From positions 27,958,665 to 28,022,664 of the forward strand of contig OZ038320.1 in assembly GCA_964035795.1 (NCBI GenBank): a stretch of DNA of 64,000 bases, read 5' to 3'. Source of the stretch: Pterobdella sp. o SKG-2022 (lineage: Eukaryota; Annelida; Clitellata; Hirudinida; Piscicolidae). Under the pieces are notes generated by a model. The model saw nothing but the letters and a program-made list of their open reading frames with translations. It was not told the DNA's origin and did no database searches. Position numbers and translations under genes: made by a program. Shown piece by piece: positions 23,302 through 35,477 of this stretch (position 1 is the stretch's first letter; each line of letters starts with the position of its first letter).

Positions 23302-25073
23302 ATGGGGAAGAAAAGCAAAAATCTCGACGAATCAGTAGTTGATACGTCCATTCAAGAAGCAACTACGGCAGAAGAGGCCCCGTTAAAAACATACGATGAA
23401 TTACTTATAAATCTACAGGAGTTTTCTCATCCATTAGCTACAAAAAAATTAACAAAAAAGATTTATAAAGTTGTTAAAAAAGGTTCGTTTTCATTTTAAT
23501 TTATTCTGCTTTAATTAAATTAAATAAGTTTCGTGAATCTCTGAAAGGAGACCGTTTGTATCAAGCCCTATCAAATTAATTTTTTTTATTAGCTTCAAAA
23601 GCCAAAGAATTGAGACGAGGAGTAAAAGATGTGAACAAAAGAATTAGAAAAGGAGAAAAAGGGTATAAATTTTGTCACTTTTCTTGCTATAAATGCTTTC
23701 TATTCCATGCTAAAACGGTTAAACAAAAATTAAATTTTGTTGCAATCAAGGATAAACCATTGATTTTAATCATTTTAAAATAAGGTTTGTTAGATTTTTA
23801 AGGGTGAACCATCTTTTATCTTTTTTGGTGAATAAAATCCTTTTTTCACCTTTAATATTCAATATAGGACTTTTAATGAAGTGTCTACCTCACATGCAAA
23901 CTTGAACTAATTATAACTTTTTGTATAACAAATTTTAACTTTTCTCAAATCACTCTATCTGTTTTATGTTGGAAGTAAAATGATGTGTTCAACTTAGCAA
24001 GATTGCTTCATTTATATAACCTAAATAACAGAAGTCTCTAAATACAGTTATTGGCATAATGATATTCAGTATCATTTTTATTAGGCTTAACAGGATTGTA
24101 GTAGACAAGAGGAAAATTGGTTGTATAAATATGAGGGTTTATACATTTTCCAAGTTAAAAGTCTGAACTAGGAGTAATATAAAAAATTTGTTTTAAATAA
24201 CATTGATTTATTTGATTAAATCATAAATGCAGAAATGTTTTTTGAGTTGGAAATAATAACTGGGTGCTGCTCACATCAGTTAAGAAAACACATATATGAA
24301 TGATTCATAAATGGAGAATCAATTTTTATATATTTTCTAAATTTGAAATGAGATTTTTTCAAATGTTTGCTGAAAAGATTGCATTTATTTTCTTATAAAG
24401 ATTTTTTTTTAGAGTGTTTGTAGTTAACAATGTTGAAATGTGCTTGAACTTTGAACTGATAGTAAAATTTCAATGTTATCATATTTTCAAATGTTGAACT
24501 TTTCATCCCTTTTTTTCATATTTGTCATTTTTTTCTTAAATCAGTTTTATTTATCATTTTCTTACAATTTTTTAATCAAATAAATATTTGTTTTTAATAA
24601 ATCTAAATAGTGTTTAAATCAAAACTGGCAGCTTGGTGGTCTTAGCTGGAGATACCTATCCAATAGATGTAGTTTCCCACATACCTGTGTGCTGCGAGGA
24701 AGCCAACATTCCTTATGTATATGTCCCTTCTAAAGAAGTATGCTTACAGTTCATGAATATATAAAGTTTTAATGAAAATTAATTAAAAGATCTATATGAC
24801 TAATTTAAAGTTATTGGTAATGTGATTAGTATTAATTTTTATTAGGATGATGTATTTTGTGTCAATTTTAATTAGTATAATGTATTTAAAATCAATTCTA
24901 ATTATGAGGTTTTCAACATCAAATTTAATTATAAAAAATCTCATTAGTACTTAGGGAAAGTTGGTGGATCAAGTCGACAAGCTTGTACCTTATTGGTTAA
25001 AAGCCATGAAGATTATAAAGACTTGTTCAGTGAGGTTTGCGACGCTGTCAAACTTCTACCTAACCCCTTGTGA
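23302..25073 (+). CDS. NHP2: H/ACA ribonucleoprotein complex subunit 2 (NHP2)
   Basis: Exons 23302-23482, 23593-23662, 24632-24737 and 24948-25073 give 160 aa, close to 153 in human. NHP2 is the L7Ae-family subunit of nucleolar H/ACA snoRNPs, which guide pseudouridylation of rRNA and snRNA, and of telomerase RNP in vertebrates. Family landmarks appear in order: [65 protein letters not shown], the L7Ae RNA-contact segment [17 protein letters not shown], and [10 protein letters not shown] near the end. The last acceptor must be the AG at 24946-24947 rather than the one nine bases later, because only it keeps phase and restores the expected YLG. Intron 3 (23663-24631) is AT-rich; I saw no snoRNA in it. 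Confidence 0.96.
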
Positions 25074-25131
25074 TTGTGTGTGTTTCAATTGATCGACTGT
25101 TTTGTGTATGACTCATAAAAATTTCAAAAAG

Positions 25132-25137
25132 AATAAA
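25132..25137 (+). terminator. AATAAA poly(A) signal after NHP2
   Basis: AATAAA lies 59 bp after the NHP2 stop codon. Confidence 0.5.
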
Positions 25138-25179
25138 ACTGAAAATCTTCAATTTTACCGAGTAAAATTTCAATTTTCG

Positions 25180-25335
25180 GTCTGCAAAGCTCTGAGTTAA
25201 AGCAATAGACCAATTATCTTAAGTTACCGGTTTCGATCCCGCGTGGGTCGGCAGTTAGCACCTGTGCTAGATTAAATTTGTAGCAATCGCTTTGATCTGT
25301 AAGAAAAAGCGCTTTATAAATACTGCATTACATTC
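25180..25335 (+). mobile_element. tRNA-derived SINE candidate
   Basis: An A-box-like segment (AAGCTCTGAGTTAAAG) is followed about 45 bp later by a B-box-like GGTTTCGATCCCGCG, then a non-tRNA body and a tail with AAGCGCTTTATAAATAC. That tail form is common at SINE/LINE 3' ends in invertebrates. No clear target-site duplication was seen. Confidence 0.55.
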
Positions 25336-26041
25336 TTCAAGTCAAAAATAAATAAGTAAATTTTTTCGAATATCTTACGCCACGAAGCTTTAATATTTAT
25401 TAAGTAAATTTGACGTTATATAAATATCAACTTGAATGAAAAGGTGCTATTGAAAGTTATCTATACACAAAGGTATGAATTATTGTTGACAGCAGGAAAC
25501 GTTTTAGTGCCATTTTATTGATGCCCGCCTGTGCTTTATAATCGAATTATTCATTTATTAAGTGAAAAAGCGCACAGTTTTTATCAGAAAAATACTTCTT
25601 GGTGCAGTTTGTATAAATGAAATAATTCTTGTTTTTAACGCACTGAAAGCTCTAATTGAAGACTTTTTTCACCTATATATGCAATAATTTTGCGCTCAAC
25701 AATCAATATCTCATTACATAAGTTCTTGTTTCTACCACACAGAATTTCGAACATCGATTCTGGCTTTTCGTGCATAATTTAGTTGAAAAGATAACACAAA
25801 ACTATGGTTTTTTAAACTAAAGAATTTAAAAAATATTTCGACTGCGTATAAGGAGTGTATAAGCCACCAAAAACTCTATAAAGTTTGAAATGCTCTAACA
25901 AGTGAGAACGATTTTCTGGTGCGTGTATAACATCAATAGAACAAAGGTGAAGGTGTCTGGGTTGGTCTCAGTATAATCTTCAAACATGATAACAGTGTAG
26001 AATGAAAAAAAGTCATTTCAATTCTCCGAGCCAAACGTAAA

Positions 26042-26203
26042 TTTTCAAATGAAACACTTTTAGGAGTTTATTTTATTCCACGAAGCTTTTTGTAAGATGA
26101 ACTTACATCATCAAGTGGAGGTACAAATATTGATAATGTAAGTTCATCTTACGAAAAGCTACGTGGAATAAAATAAACTCTTAAAAGTGTTTTCGTTTGA
26201 AAA
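26042..26203. mobile_element. Foldback / MITE-like element, complete copy
   Basis: Two arms of about 72 bp (26042-26113 and 26130-26203) are reverse complements with few mismatches, around a spacer of about 15 bp. The outer ends are TTTTCAAA and TTTGAAAA. The arm core is TTTATTTTATTCCACG, then AAGCTTTT and GTAAGATGAACTTACAT. There is no ORF, so movement would need a transposase from elsewhere. A partial second copy lies at 44933-45014. Confidence 0.8.
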
Positions 26204-27620
26204 AAACTCAATGATTTAACTGTTTTAGCACCATTAAGATGATTCAAACTAAAGAATACATTTTGAAACTTGTGAGTCTCTTAAACGAGCAAGGGTTGTA
26301 CTCAAACTTTCTTATTTGATAGTTTTTTATTAAAATTTGCATTCCATTTTTTTGTAATGAAATTGGAAGTTTTCCAACAAACCTCTACTGAGCCATAAAG
26401 AAGTTTGTTTAAAAAAAAAATCTTACTTAGAAGTCCACCACAACCATCTTCTTATCGAGTTCCACGCGATCCATATAATTCAACCCTAGTAACCCAACGA
26501 TAGACCGTAGGGCTTAAGTTTACTTTTGATGTGTTGCTTTGCTTCCAAACAGAAAAAATAAAAGCATCTTTCTAATTCAGATAACCTTGATGTCACGCCC
26601 CATGTAGTTTGATTTTTTCAAAAATACATTCATTTGAAACCAAGGACAGCCTTCATAGATATATTTTTTAATTTAGAAAGCACCCAAGAATCGAATCTGA
26701 TAAGCTAAGTCTTTATATTTATGATTTAACAGTGGTGTGCAAAAAGTGATGGTGACGATGATAATGAAGATGAATCAACAGTTTTTGTCACTGTGTTATG
26801 TAAACGCGATTTTTTTCCAACTTCATATAATGTGTTTTCCCAATTTACATTCGCTTATAACTTGAATGTTATATTTTTTTATTGGTATTAAAATCAGTTT
26901 GTTAATTTAATAAGATATTTCCGAATTTTTAAAAATGTTTTCGTACTTGAATATTTTCTAGTATAGTGCTTTCTAATACTACCTAGTGATTTTTAAAAAT
27001 GTATGTGTTTTAAATCAGTAATTATACGTAAGCCTGTCTAAAAGGAATGGATGACCGCTGAGTAATTTTCTCAATGGCACGTTATCATAGTTAAATATAT
27101 AACAAATATACACTAATTGTTCTCTAAAATACATCAAATAACCACCAAAAATACACTAATTATTCACCAAATATCAACTAATTTTTCAGAATAAAAAGTG
27201 CTACTCAAAATTTACTAAATACCCACCTTTGTTAATCTAAATCCTTAAAAAACGAGTTTTTTAAAAGGTTTTGTTTTACATAAACCATATATCTGTAGAT
27301 GGATGAAGTCTATTTATATATTTTTAAAGCATATATATAACACTTGAGGTTCTCAAGCTTGAAAGCAGAACGAGTATGAAAGGATGGAGGGAATGCTAAT
27401 TTATAAGCGATGTTCCCTCCCATTATTCGTGTTGGTATTTTAAATGAACTTTATATGTTTTCAAAACAAATGTAATAAACCAAAAGAATTTAATAATTGA
27501 ATCAGGTTTTTTTTGCAAAATTGAATGCAAGACCAACTTTGTACTCAAAAATTTTTAGAACATAAAAAGATTAATGTTTGTAATGACTGCATCTTGAAAA
27601 TTTTGTGACAAGCGCGAGCA
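26204..27620. other. AT-rich spacer
   Basis: No coding sequence was recognised. Short features: a run of related CACTAATTATTCACCAAATA-like phrases at about 27110-27190, and a small stem (GGAGGGAA with TTCCCTCC) near 27387-27421. Confidence 0.35.
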
Positions 27621-30600
27621 ATGGCAGGGATAGTAGCAACCACACTTCGTAGAAGAACCTTCAAGCACCGTCTGTCCAGAGACTTCCGTCTGCAGCAAGA
27701 CGCTTTTTTATCTCCCTTTACAGGCCCTAAGACACCATCCCCTTGCGGCAGTTCTGTGCACAACGTACATGCACACAAGGGCGCCTACCACAAAGCACAC
27801 AAACCCACTGAGCTGGTACTGGACCCTTTCCCACCAGCATCCTCTCTCACCTTCAAGGACTTCTGGCCTGAACCTTTGCTGTGGAGCCAAACTGACGCCA
27901 CATCTGTTCTCTTCGAGTCATTCGAGTGAGAAAATTGATGTTTTTTCGATATTTAAACCCTTGCTTGCAAATTTCGTTTTTTAAATGTAACCAACAATAT
28001 TATTTGTTGTTGTAGCATTATGATGCTTGAAGCGGGCATCATCCCCAATGAATAAGTTTTAATCAAAGGCTGCCTGCAAAAAATGTGCTTTAGAAATGTT
28101 TTTTGGTTTATGTTTGACTTTTATGAACTAATGGCATTGAATAGAGAAAATAAATATGTGGAATAACTCTAAATGAAAGCAACCAATTTGGATATATCAT
28201 TAAGGACACGCAAGCACATATCTCTCAACCTCAAAAAGCAACATCATTAATCAGACTTCAAACGATTAAAGAGACTTTTTAACGACAATATTTTTGCATT
28301 AGCCCATGATTTTTTAAAAGAAAAAATAATGTAAACATAAAGAAAATTAATAGATGAAATACTGTAAATATTAATGTACTCATGCCCAATCCCCAATCAG
28401 TTGTGTGGTAGCAGGAGCCAATGAGTGGCTGCACAACCACACACATTTCGAAGTTTTCAAATGCGAAACTCTAGACCGGAAGTGTTCATCTTTGCACCAC
28501 GTGACTTCCGAATGTCTTTTATTCGAGGAAGGCTTGAAAAAAGTAAAAAAAAGAGAGGTGAAAGAGTGTGTGGACGTGAGAGAAGAGTCGATGAAACTTC
28601 TTAACATGAAAAATTTGAGTGATAATTCTCACGGGTCTGTTGCAGGCAAGTTTGAAAATCAACATCGAGAGTTGCAGGCCTATATTTTAAAAAACAGTCG
28701 ATTTTTTGATGAAAAGTCCAATGATAATCATCAAATGGATGACGTCACAGAAAATCATATCTACACACACAATACTAAAATTTCCAATACCAGCCATTTT
28801 CCTTTATTGTATAATGAAATTGAATCGGGTGGAAAAAATATTAGAAAATTAGTTGACTATAGAGCAAAAACGAAATACAAAAACCCTGAAAACAATGAAA
28901 AGAAGGAGAGCTTTAAACTTGATGAAAAAATCTTTTTGGAAACAAACAATGCTTTCAACAAAAAAATGAAGTTTGAAAATTCAGAAAATAAAAATATAGA
29001 AGATTTAAAAAGCACTTTCATTTTTCGCATAAAAGGATTAAGGTTTGTGGAATTTTTAAAAGTGGTTTTATTTAAAAATGAGGGAATTGTTCACATAAAA
29101 AAATATTTAATTTTTCCAACTAAATTCTTATATAAATAAAAAACTTAAAAATTAAAAAATGTGTAATGCATTTGAGTTGGGAAAATTTTGAACCCAATAT
29201 TGATCCATGAATGTTGTTTCAATTTGATCTTGCTTTTCAGGTTGTGGTTGGTCGATCGAAGATTAGATGCTGAAAAAAATGGGAAATTCTGGGATTTTAA
29301 TTCTTCTGCAACAGTAAATAAAATGGATATGTGTACAAGAAAGAAACCAGAAAACACAAACAAAACTTTGAAAACTGACTCAAATGGAAATACTGTTAGA
29401 AACAAAATGTCACCATCAGACCCCCTGTGGCAATCTCATTTTGTGGCAGACAACAGGTTAAAAGTCCCCCTCTTCCATGAAAGTGAAAAAATACAAGAAA
29501 ATTCGATCATAGACAAAATGAACATTTTAAATACTCAATATTTCCATGGAAAACCAGAAGTGGAAAATTTAAGTCAATGCTGTCAAGACGAAGACAAACG
29601 ATCGCGACTACAACAACAGATGAAGATACAGCGTGAAAACTATGCAAAACAAAATTTTTTTTTTCCTACAACTTATCAAGATAACTGTCACGACTCTTGC
29701 TCGTATGAAAAAACTAAACAAACTCAACCAATATCTGAGTCAAGCAAACGTGACGTGCCAATGCTTTTTAATCGAAACGCAAATAAAAAACAAACAGTTG
29801 CTGAATTAGAAGACAAACTGTCTATTGGCTACATCAATATCATACCAAAGTTGATGAGTAATGGGCGTGTGGATGGCAAGTGTGACCATCTTTCATATGA
29901 GTCCCTACCTGAGACCTACAGTTCCATTAACATGTTCCTCTCAGAGACCTCGTTACACGGTGTGTTTGATAGTTGCAGCCATTCTATGAATATATAATGA
30001 TATTTTTTGATTTCATGATTATATGACCAAATGCTGTAATTTTTTGAATATATAGTGGTATTTCATAATTTTATGAATAATTAATCAAATTTTTTAATTG
30101 AAATAATAATAAATAAGAAAAAAATGATTTTAAGTTTTATAAACTCTGCGGAATATATGAACAAGGTCATTAAATCCCCGTCATTGGGCTTTCAGTTGTG
30201 CAATTGATAAGTTTCACAGGGCGCTCTCTTTGTTAAAGAAACTTTATATATCGTTCATCATTTCAACATAGTTCTATGCAAAACCAACGTGAAACTACAA
30301 AACGCCTACATAAGCGTTTCAGCATTTATAATATCATAAGCAAAAACCATCTGATGTTCCACCGTTTCATAAGAGTTGTACCATTACACAAGCATTACCC
30401 AGGGAGATTACTCATTTTATAAGCATTTATTTATAAGCCATCCTTCTTTCAAGTTTAATTTCTTTGGTGATATCGCTCGCATCAATAAAGAAGGAGGAGG
30501 ATATGCTTTTAACTAGGTTGACAACGTGGTTTTTTGACGTTTTTTTAGGTTTTATTTGCCATCAAAATATGCACAAAAAATTTTTTTTTTGAAAAAAAAA

Positions 30601-33600
30601 AATGAAGTTTTCTATGAAAGTTTTTTTGATGTATAAACTTCAAGATTAAAGTTAGAGATAAAAAATAAATTTCAGATATGGTTTTAATTTAATAAAAGAT
30701 ATATTTACAAAGGGATTTAGTGCCTATTGTGTGTTTGCATGAATATCTTGCACAACTATAAATCCCATCTAGTTTACATTACCGAAAGTTAACTTTGATA
30801 GAAAAACCTTTGAATAAAAAAGGTTTTCCTACCTGAAATAAGGTATTTAAACCGTTGAGGTGCTACCGAGACCTGGATTAGAACCGAGCACTCCAGGGTT
30901 AAGTTTGGAGTGTCCTCCCGAATGAACCATCCGTGTATGTATGTGTGTGAGTCAGCAATCAGTCGCCCAGAATTGGGGTTTTGGTAGCGCAATATGTGTG
31001 TTATTCAGGGCTTAATTTTTATGTACTAGAAAATCTTCGTAATACTAATAATGTTGGCGTATATATCTCCAAAAAAGCAAATATTTAATATTTAGCCGAA
31101 AAATGTTAAAATATAAGAAAACTGTATTAAAAACTAAAAAAAAATAAAGTGGTTTTTACCTCTTCAATTCACTCCACACAACTATATAAATCCTCTTATG
31201 AAAAATTTACTAAGCAAAAAAGTATAAAATGAAAAGTTTTCAGAGTGATTGAAATTAATTCAGAGTTGAGGTGAATGACCAAATCTGATGGCGAAGTACG
31301 AGCCCTCAAAACAACTATGATTTTACTATTCTATTATTAGCGTTGATAATACTTGAAAAATTAATAGCAGTCTTTTCAGAATTTGTGTTTAAAAGTGAGG
31401 CAGTTTTAACATGAATTTTCAAAAAAAGTTGTGTAATAAAAACTATTGGTATTTTAAAAGCTAAAAAAACGAGTCGCTAATAGACTTATCAAAAGTAGAA
31501 GTTTTTGAAGTAAACGCATGAAAACGTGTCACATTTTGGAACATGGAAAGATAATGGTTTTATTATGAAATATCAATGGAAAAACTTACAATAGAACTAC
31601 GAATATCAATACAAGACCTTTGAAGGTTTCTAAGCCACACTATTATTATACATGGAAAAAAGATTTTAATACAAATTATTAATTTAAATATCACTTGAAA
31701 ATGTTCAGAAGCTTAAATCAAAATAGAATTTTATGAACTGAAAAAATCAGTTAAAAATTTTTTGAAACCAAATAAAATCTCTAAAAAATCAAATACTCAA
31801 AAATAATTCATCCATTCAAAACCGTACGTTATATTCATAAGCACTTCATATGTGCGTATTGACAATGGAAATACTTTAATATAGCGTGATGGGCATGAGA
31901 AAGCAAACATGAGGGAGGACAAACAAGGGCGTTGTAATCAAATCGATACAACAACTGTAGAGTTTACACCGTTAACCATGCTTGAATTAATCAAAACATT
32001 GTCTCTCTCCATGCTTTTATTCGTTATGGCTTTTATTGCGATTAGTTTATTATTATTTTTTTGAATTTGATGTTTTGAAATACATCATGTTTAAGTTTTT
32101 TTGTTTGAATGCCAATAATTTTATTTGGCTTGTCAATTGGAGAGAGGAGTTTCAGTTGAATTTTGGTTTGCATTGTATCAAAGACGAGAGTTCAATGAGG
32201 TTAAAATAAAACTTTAATTAGTGGAGGTTTGTTAAAATATCCTGATTTTGATTGATCTAATACTTTATAATATAAGTTAGTTTCACAAAAGCTTCATATA
32301 GTTTTAACAAATCTTTGATGTTTCAAAAAAATTCACCTTTTAGCTAATTGATATTGATAATAATCTGATCTTTATTACATTTACTCTTTCCCTAAACACA
32401 ATCAAGGCAGCATCGTGACAACGGAAACGATGGCGATGAAGATCCCATGTGGTACTTGGACAGGACCGTTGATTGACCCAGACAAGACATTCACCCTAGA
32501 TAAATATCATCACCATTCGCTTAATATCACCCGCATATACTTCACTCACGGAAGCGAGATTAAAGAGCAGATAGGTAGTTTTATGATGTTTAATATGTTT
32601 GTGTCCTTGCTTTGTTTGCTTGTCAAGTAATTTTGTTTTGATGGCAGTTTTATGTTTATAAACATTAAAACGCAAAAGTTTATAGCATTTATAAATAATT
32701 TCTTCGAAATGTACATGAGTGAATCTGAGACTGGGTGAAATGGATAAGTCTTGTATAATAGTGGGTATTGATTTTAACATTCTGGAATATTCACATTTTA
32801 ATGAAGAGTGAATTTAATAACTTTATATAAACAATATTGAGCGCTATAAAAAATAAAATAAGTAAATTTTTGAACAATTTTTATTGAATTTTTCAATTTT
32901 ATTCGAAGGGGCGCAAGATTTTCTGCCGGATGTGGTGGATACAAAAGGGTGCTTTAAAAAAATCAAAAAGAACCAACATAAATATGAAGATATTGCTAGC
33001 GCCATAAAAAAAGCTCGCCAATGGATTAAATCCGCAAGAGTAAGGGGTAGGAAAACATAGATTAAAGCAGTTTGTTTTTGTGAAAAACACAATTTTTATT
33101 CTTCGTAATTATTGAGAAAATTTTTCGTGGAGTGCTGAAGTATTGAGTATGATTTATTACTTATCTAATTTTCAAATGCTTTTTAAGCTTTGAATAATCT
33201 CATTGTTTCGACAGAATATTCGAATCACAAACGTACAAACGTTAGAAGCCGTTTTGAAATCTGATCCCGGTGAGATAAATCATATTCCATTTTCATGAAA
33301 ACTTTTCATTAAAATCATCATAAAAATTATCACTAATATTCAGAGGTTCTTTACACCGGTTTGAACTTTGTAGAAAACTCAGAAAAGTTTATCAAAGTGA
33401 AATTCATAAGAGTGCATTATACCACCCCTCTCAACACATCTCCCCTCTCTTCCACATCATCTTCAAACACGTTATTCTCTTTAAATGGTTGTCATAAAAG
33501 TCTTGAAAACATTCACGCCTTATCCTCCGTTTCTTTTGGTGCAATTACCTTCCAAACTACGGGGTTCACAAGTGATTATATTCACAACACCCATGCAGTT

Positions 33601-34638
33601 ACCTTTCAGAACTCACCTCATAACTCTAACAGAGGTTCAGAAATCTCTTCTGTAACACTACAATTGTCGCAGCAGAACACTAAAACAACCTGTAACTCCC
33701 CAAGTCTTACTGAAAATAAACTGAGCAAAAATAATATTTTTGATCCAATAAAAAACAAAAAACGACTAATATATTCAACTCCATTGAACATGACCTACAA
33801 GAACTTTCTTCCCAGGGCCAATCAAGTAGGTTCATTCTCAGGCCTGCCCAGGTACGAGAACCTCACTGAAACGTGGAACAGGTCGAAAGCATGGCTTTCA
33901 GCAGTCGGTAGGAAATATCAAATTTTGAAATAAAAAAATGATTTTTAAGTTTAAAAACAACCTTTATCTTTGTTGTTGGTTCGATTAATGAATAAACAAT
34001 TTCTGTGTGCTTTTGCAAGCAAAAATCGTTATTTTAATCAATAGATACCAGGATTATCAGTGTGGAAACATTTGTGCACCCAATTCACGATCTGTGGACC
34101 AAACAAGATGGAGGTGAAACATCAACAACTAATGGAGAATGGCAGGGTTTTCTGAAGAGCAAAAATGGAAATTTTTTCTTTAAAAAAAGAAAATCTCTTG
34201 TACAAGCTATAAGGTATAAATTATTATCAAAGAACATTTAATAAGTAGGGTAACCATGGTGGCGAAAGATTAGTATTCATTTCAAATGTGACAGAAAATG
34301 TCAAGTTTTAAAATAATTATTGGAATTTATAAAAAAACTATTCAAAAAAAACGAATCATCAACAATTGGAACACCACGGTAATAAACACAATTAAAATAC
34401 ACAAAATAAAAAAGATATCAATACAAAATAATAGTAAATTTGAAAGTTTCACTTAATAAATACTTGATATATTATTACCATCATAATATTGATATTAATA
34501 TTAGAGTAGTTATGAATAATGATCTCTATCGAACACTAAAGGGTGTACATGGAAGGAAGCTACAGGGAACCCCCATCACACGACCTTCCCCCTTCTCCTT
34601 GCGTCACTCAGATCCACGATTGTTGCCCATATTTTTAA
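27621..34638 (+). CDS. Uncharacterised protein with a repeated module
   Basis: I do not recognise this protein. Proposed exons: 27621-27925, 28401-29042, 29241-29879, 32411-32574, 32909-33039, 33215-33269, 33344-33907, 34045-34213, 34566-34638; phases agree, about 913 aa. One motif recurs three times: AGANEWLHNHTHFEVFKCET, then KARQWIKSARNIRITNVQT, then RSKAWLSAVDTRIISVET (A/S-x-x-W-L/I, 6-8 residues, a strand, E/Q-T). A second recurs as FRIKGLRLWLV, LNITRIYFTHG and KVKFIRVHYTT. Each pair spans an exon junction. No signal peptide or membrane segment is evident; linkers are Asn/Ser/Lys-rich. The 2.5-kb intron 29880-32410 is the weakest join and could separate two genes. The last exon rests only on phase. 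Confidence 0.5.
30845..30990 (-). mobile_element. tRNA-like SINE candidate
   Basis: On the minus strand a B-box-like GGTTCTAATCC sits in CTCGGTTCTAATCCAGG and is followed by GGTAGCACC. The block is clearly richer in G/C than its surroundings. It lies in the 2.5-kb intron of the unknown gene; the rest of 29880-32410 shows nothing else I can name. Confidence 0.4.
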
Positions 34639-35477
34639 TTATTTATTTGTGGCTCTTTTGATGTGATTTTGAAAATAAAAAATGATTTTGTACGAATTTT
34701 ACTTGTTTTTTTTTGTTAAAAGATAAAAATGTCCATTAAAAATGATTGAAAAAAAAAATTGAAAAATTATTTTGCTAACAAATCTCGTTTTAAATACCCA
34801 TACCTAGTCCTTAACATTAGCTAGCTTGTAAAAATAAACAACGGAATAAAGCCACAAGAATAGTTGATGAAAATTTTTAATTCTGTGAAATTGAAACGCA
34901 TGTATGAATACCTTTACAATAGATTTAATTCACTTGCTAGTAAAAGCATTTCAAGCTTAAGAAGTAAGATGATTGGGTACTATTATTCTGCTTGACTCAT
35001 CGAAAAAAACTTCACTAGTATATTTTTATTTAAAATTTTTTAATTTTTACTCTTAAAATATAATAACTGTTATGTAGTTAAGTTTTACTACGTTTGTCTT
35101 GTGATAAAAAATTTGTTCTTTAGATGCACCACTTTATGTGCTTTGTTTGTTCGTCATTCTAAATGTATTCTTCTATGTATTTATAATTTTAATGTGCTTC
35201 ACTAAAAGAACGGACTGAAAAACAATATAAAATTCTATCTGAATAATTTCTGTATTTAAAAAATTAAATTTTTTAATAAATTATAAGCAGGTCTTAGATA
35301 TATTATCGTTTATTCATTCGACAAAATATTCACCAATTTGGAGATTTGCTTGACACGCTAAAAACCGCATGTTTATAAAAATTAAATTCAACAAAATAAT
35401 CTGCTTTTTCCAGAGTACTCATCAAATTTTTTGTGGTCGGCCATTTTCAACTCGGTCGCTAATGATAGTCGACTGAG
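34639..35477. other. Spacer upstream of the corepressor gene
   Basis: AT-rich. An in-frame TAG at 35466-35468, four codons before the ATG at 35478, supports that ATG as the start. The bases just upstream (GTGGTCGGCCATTTTC at about 35433-35448) hold a YY1-like GGCCATTTT core, possibly in the promoter or 5' UTR. Confidence 0.35.
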
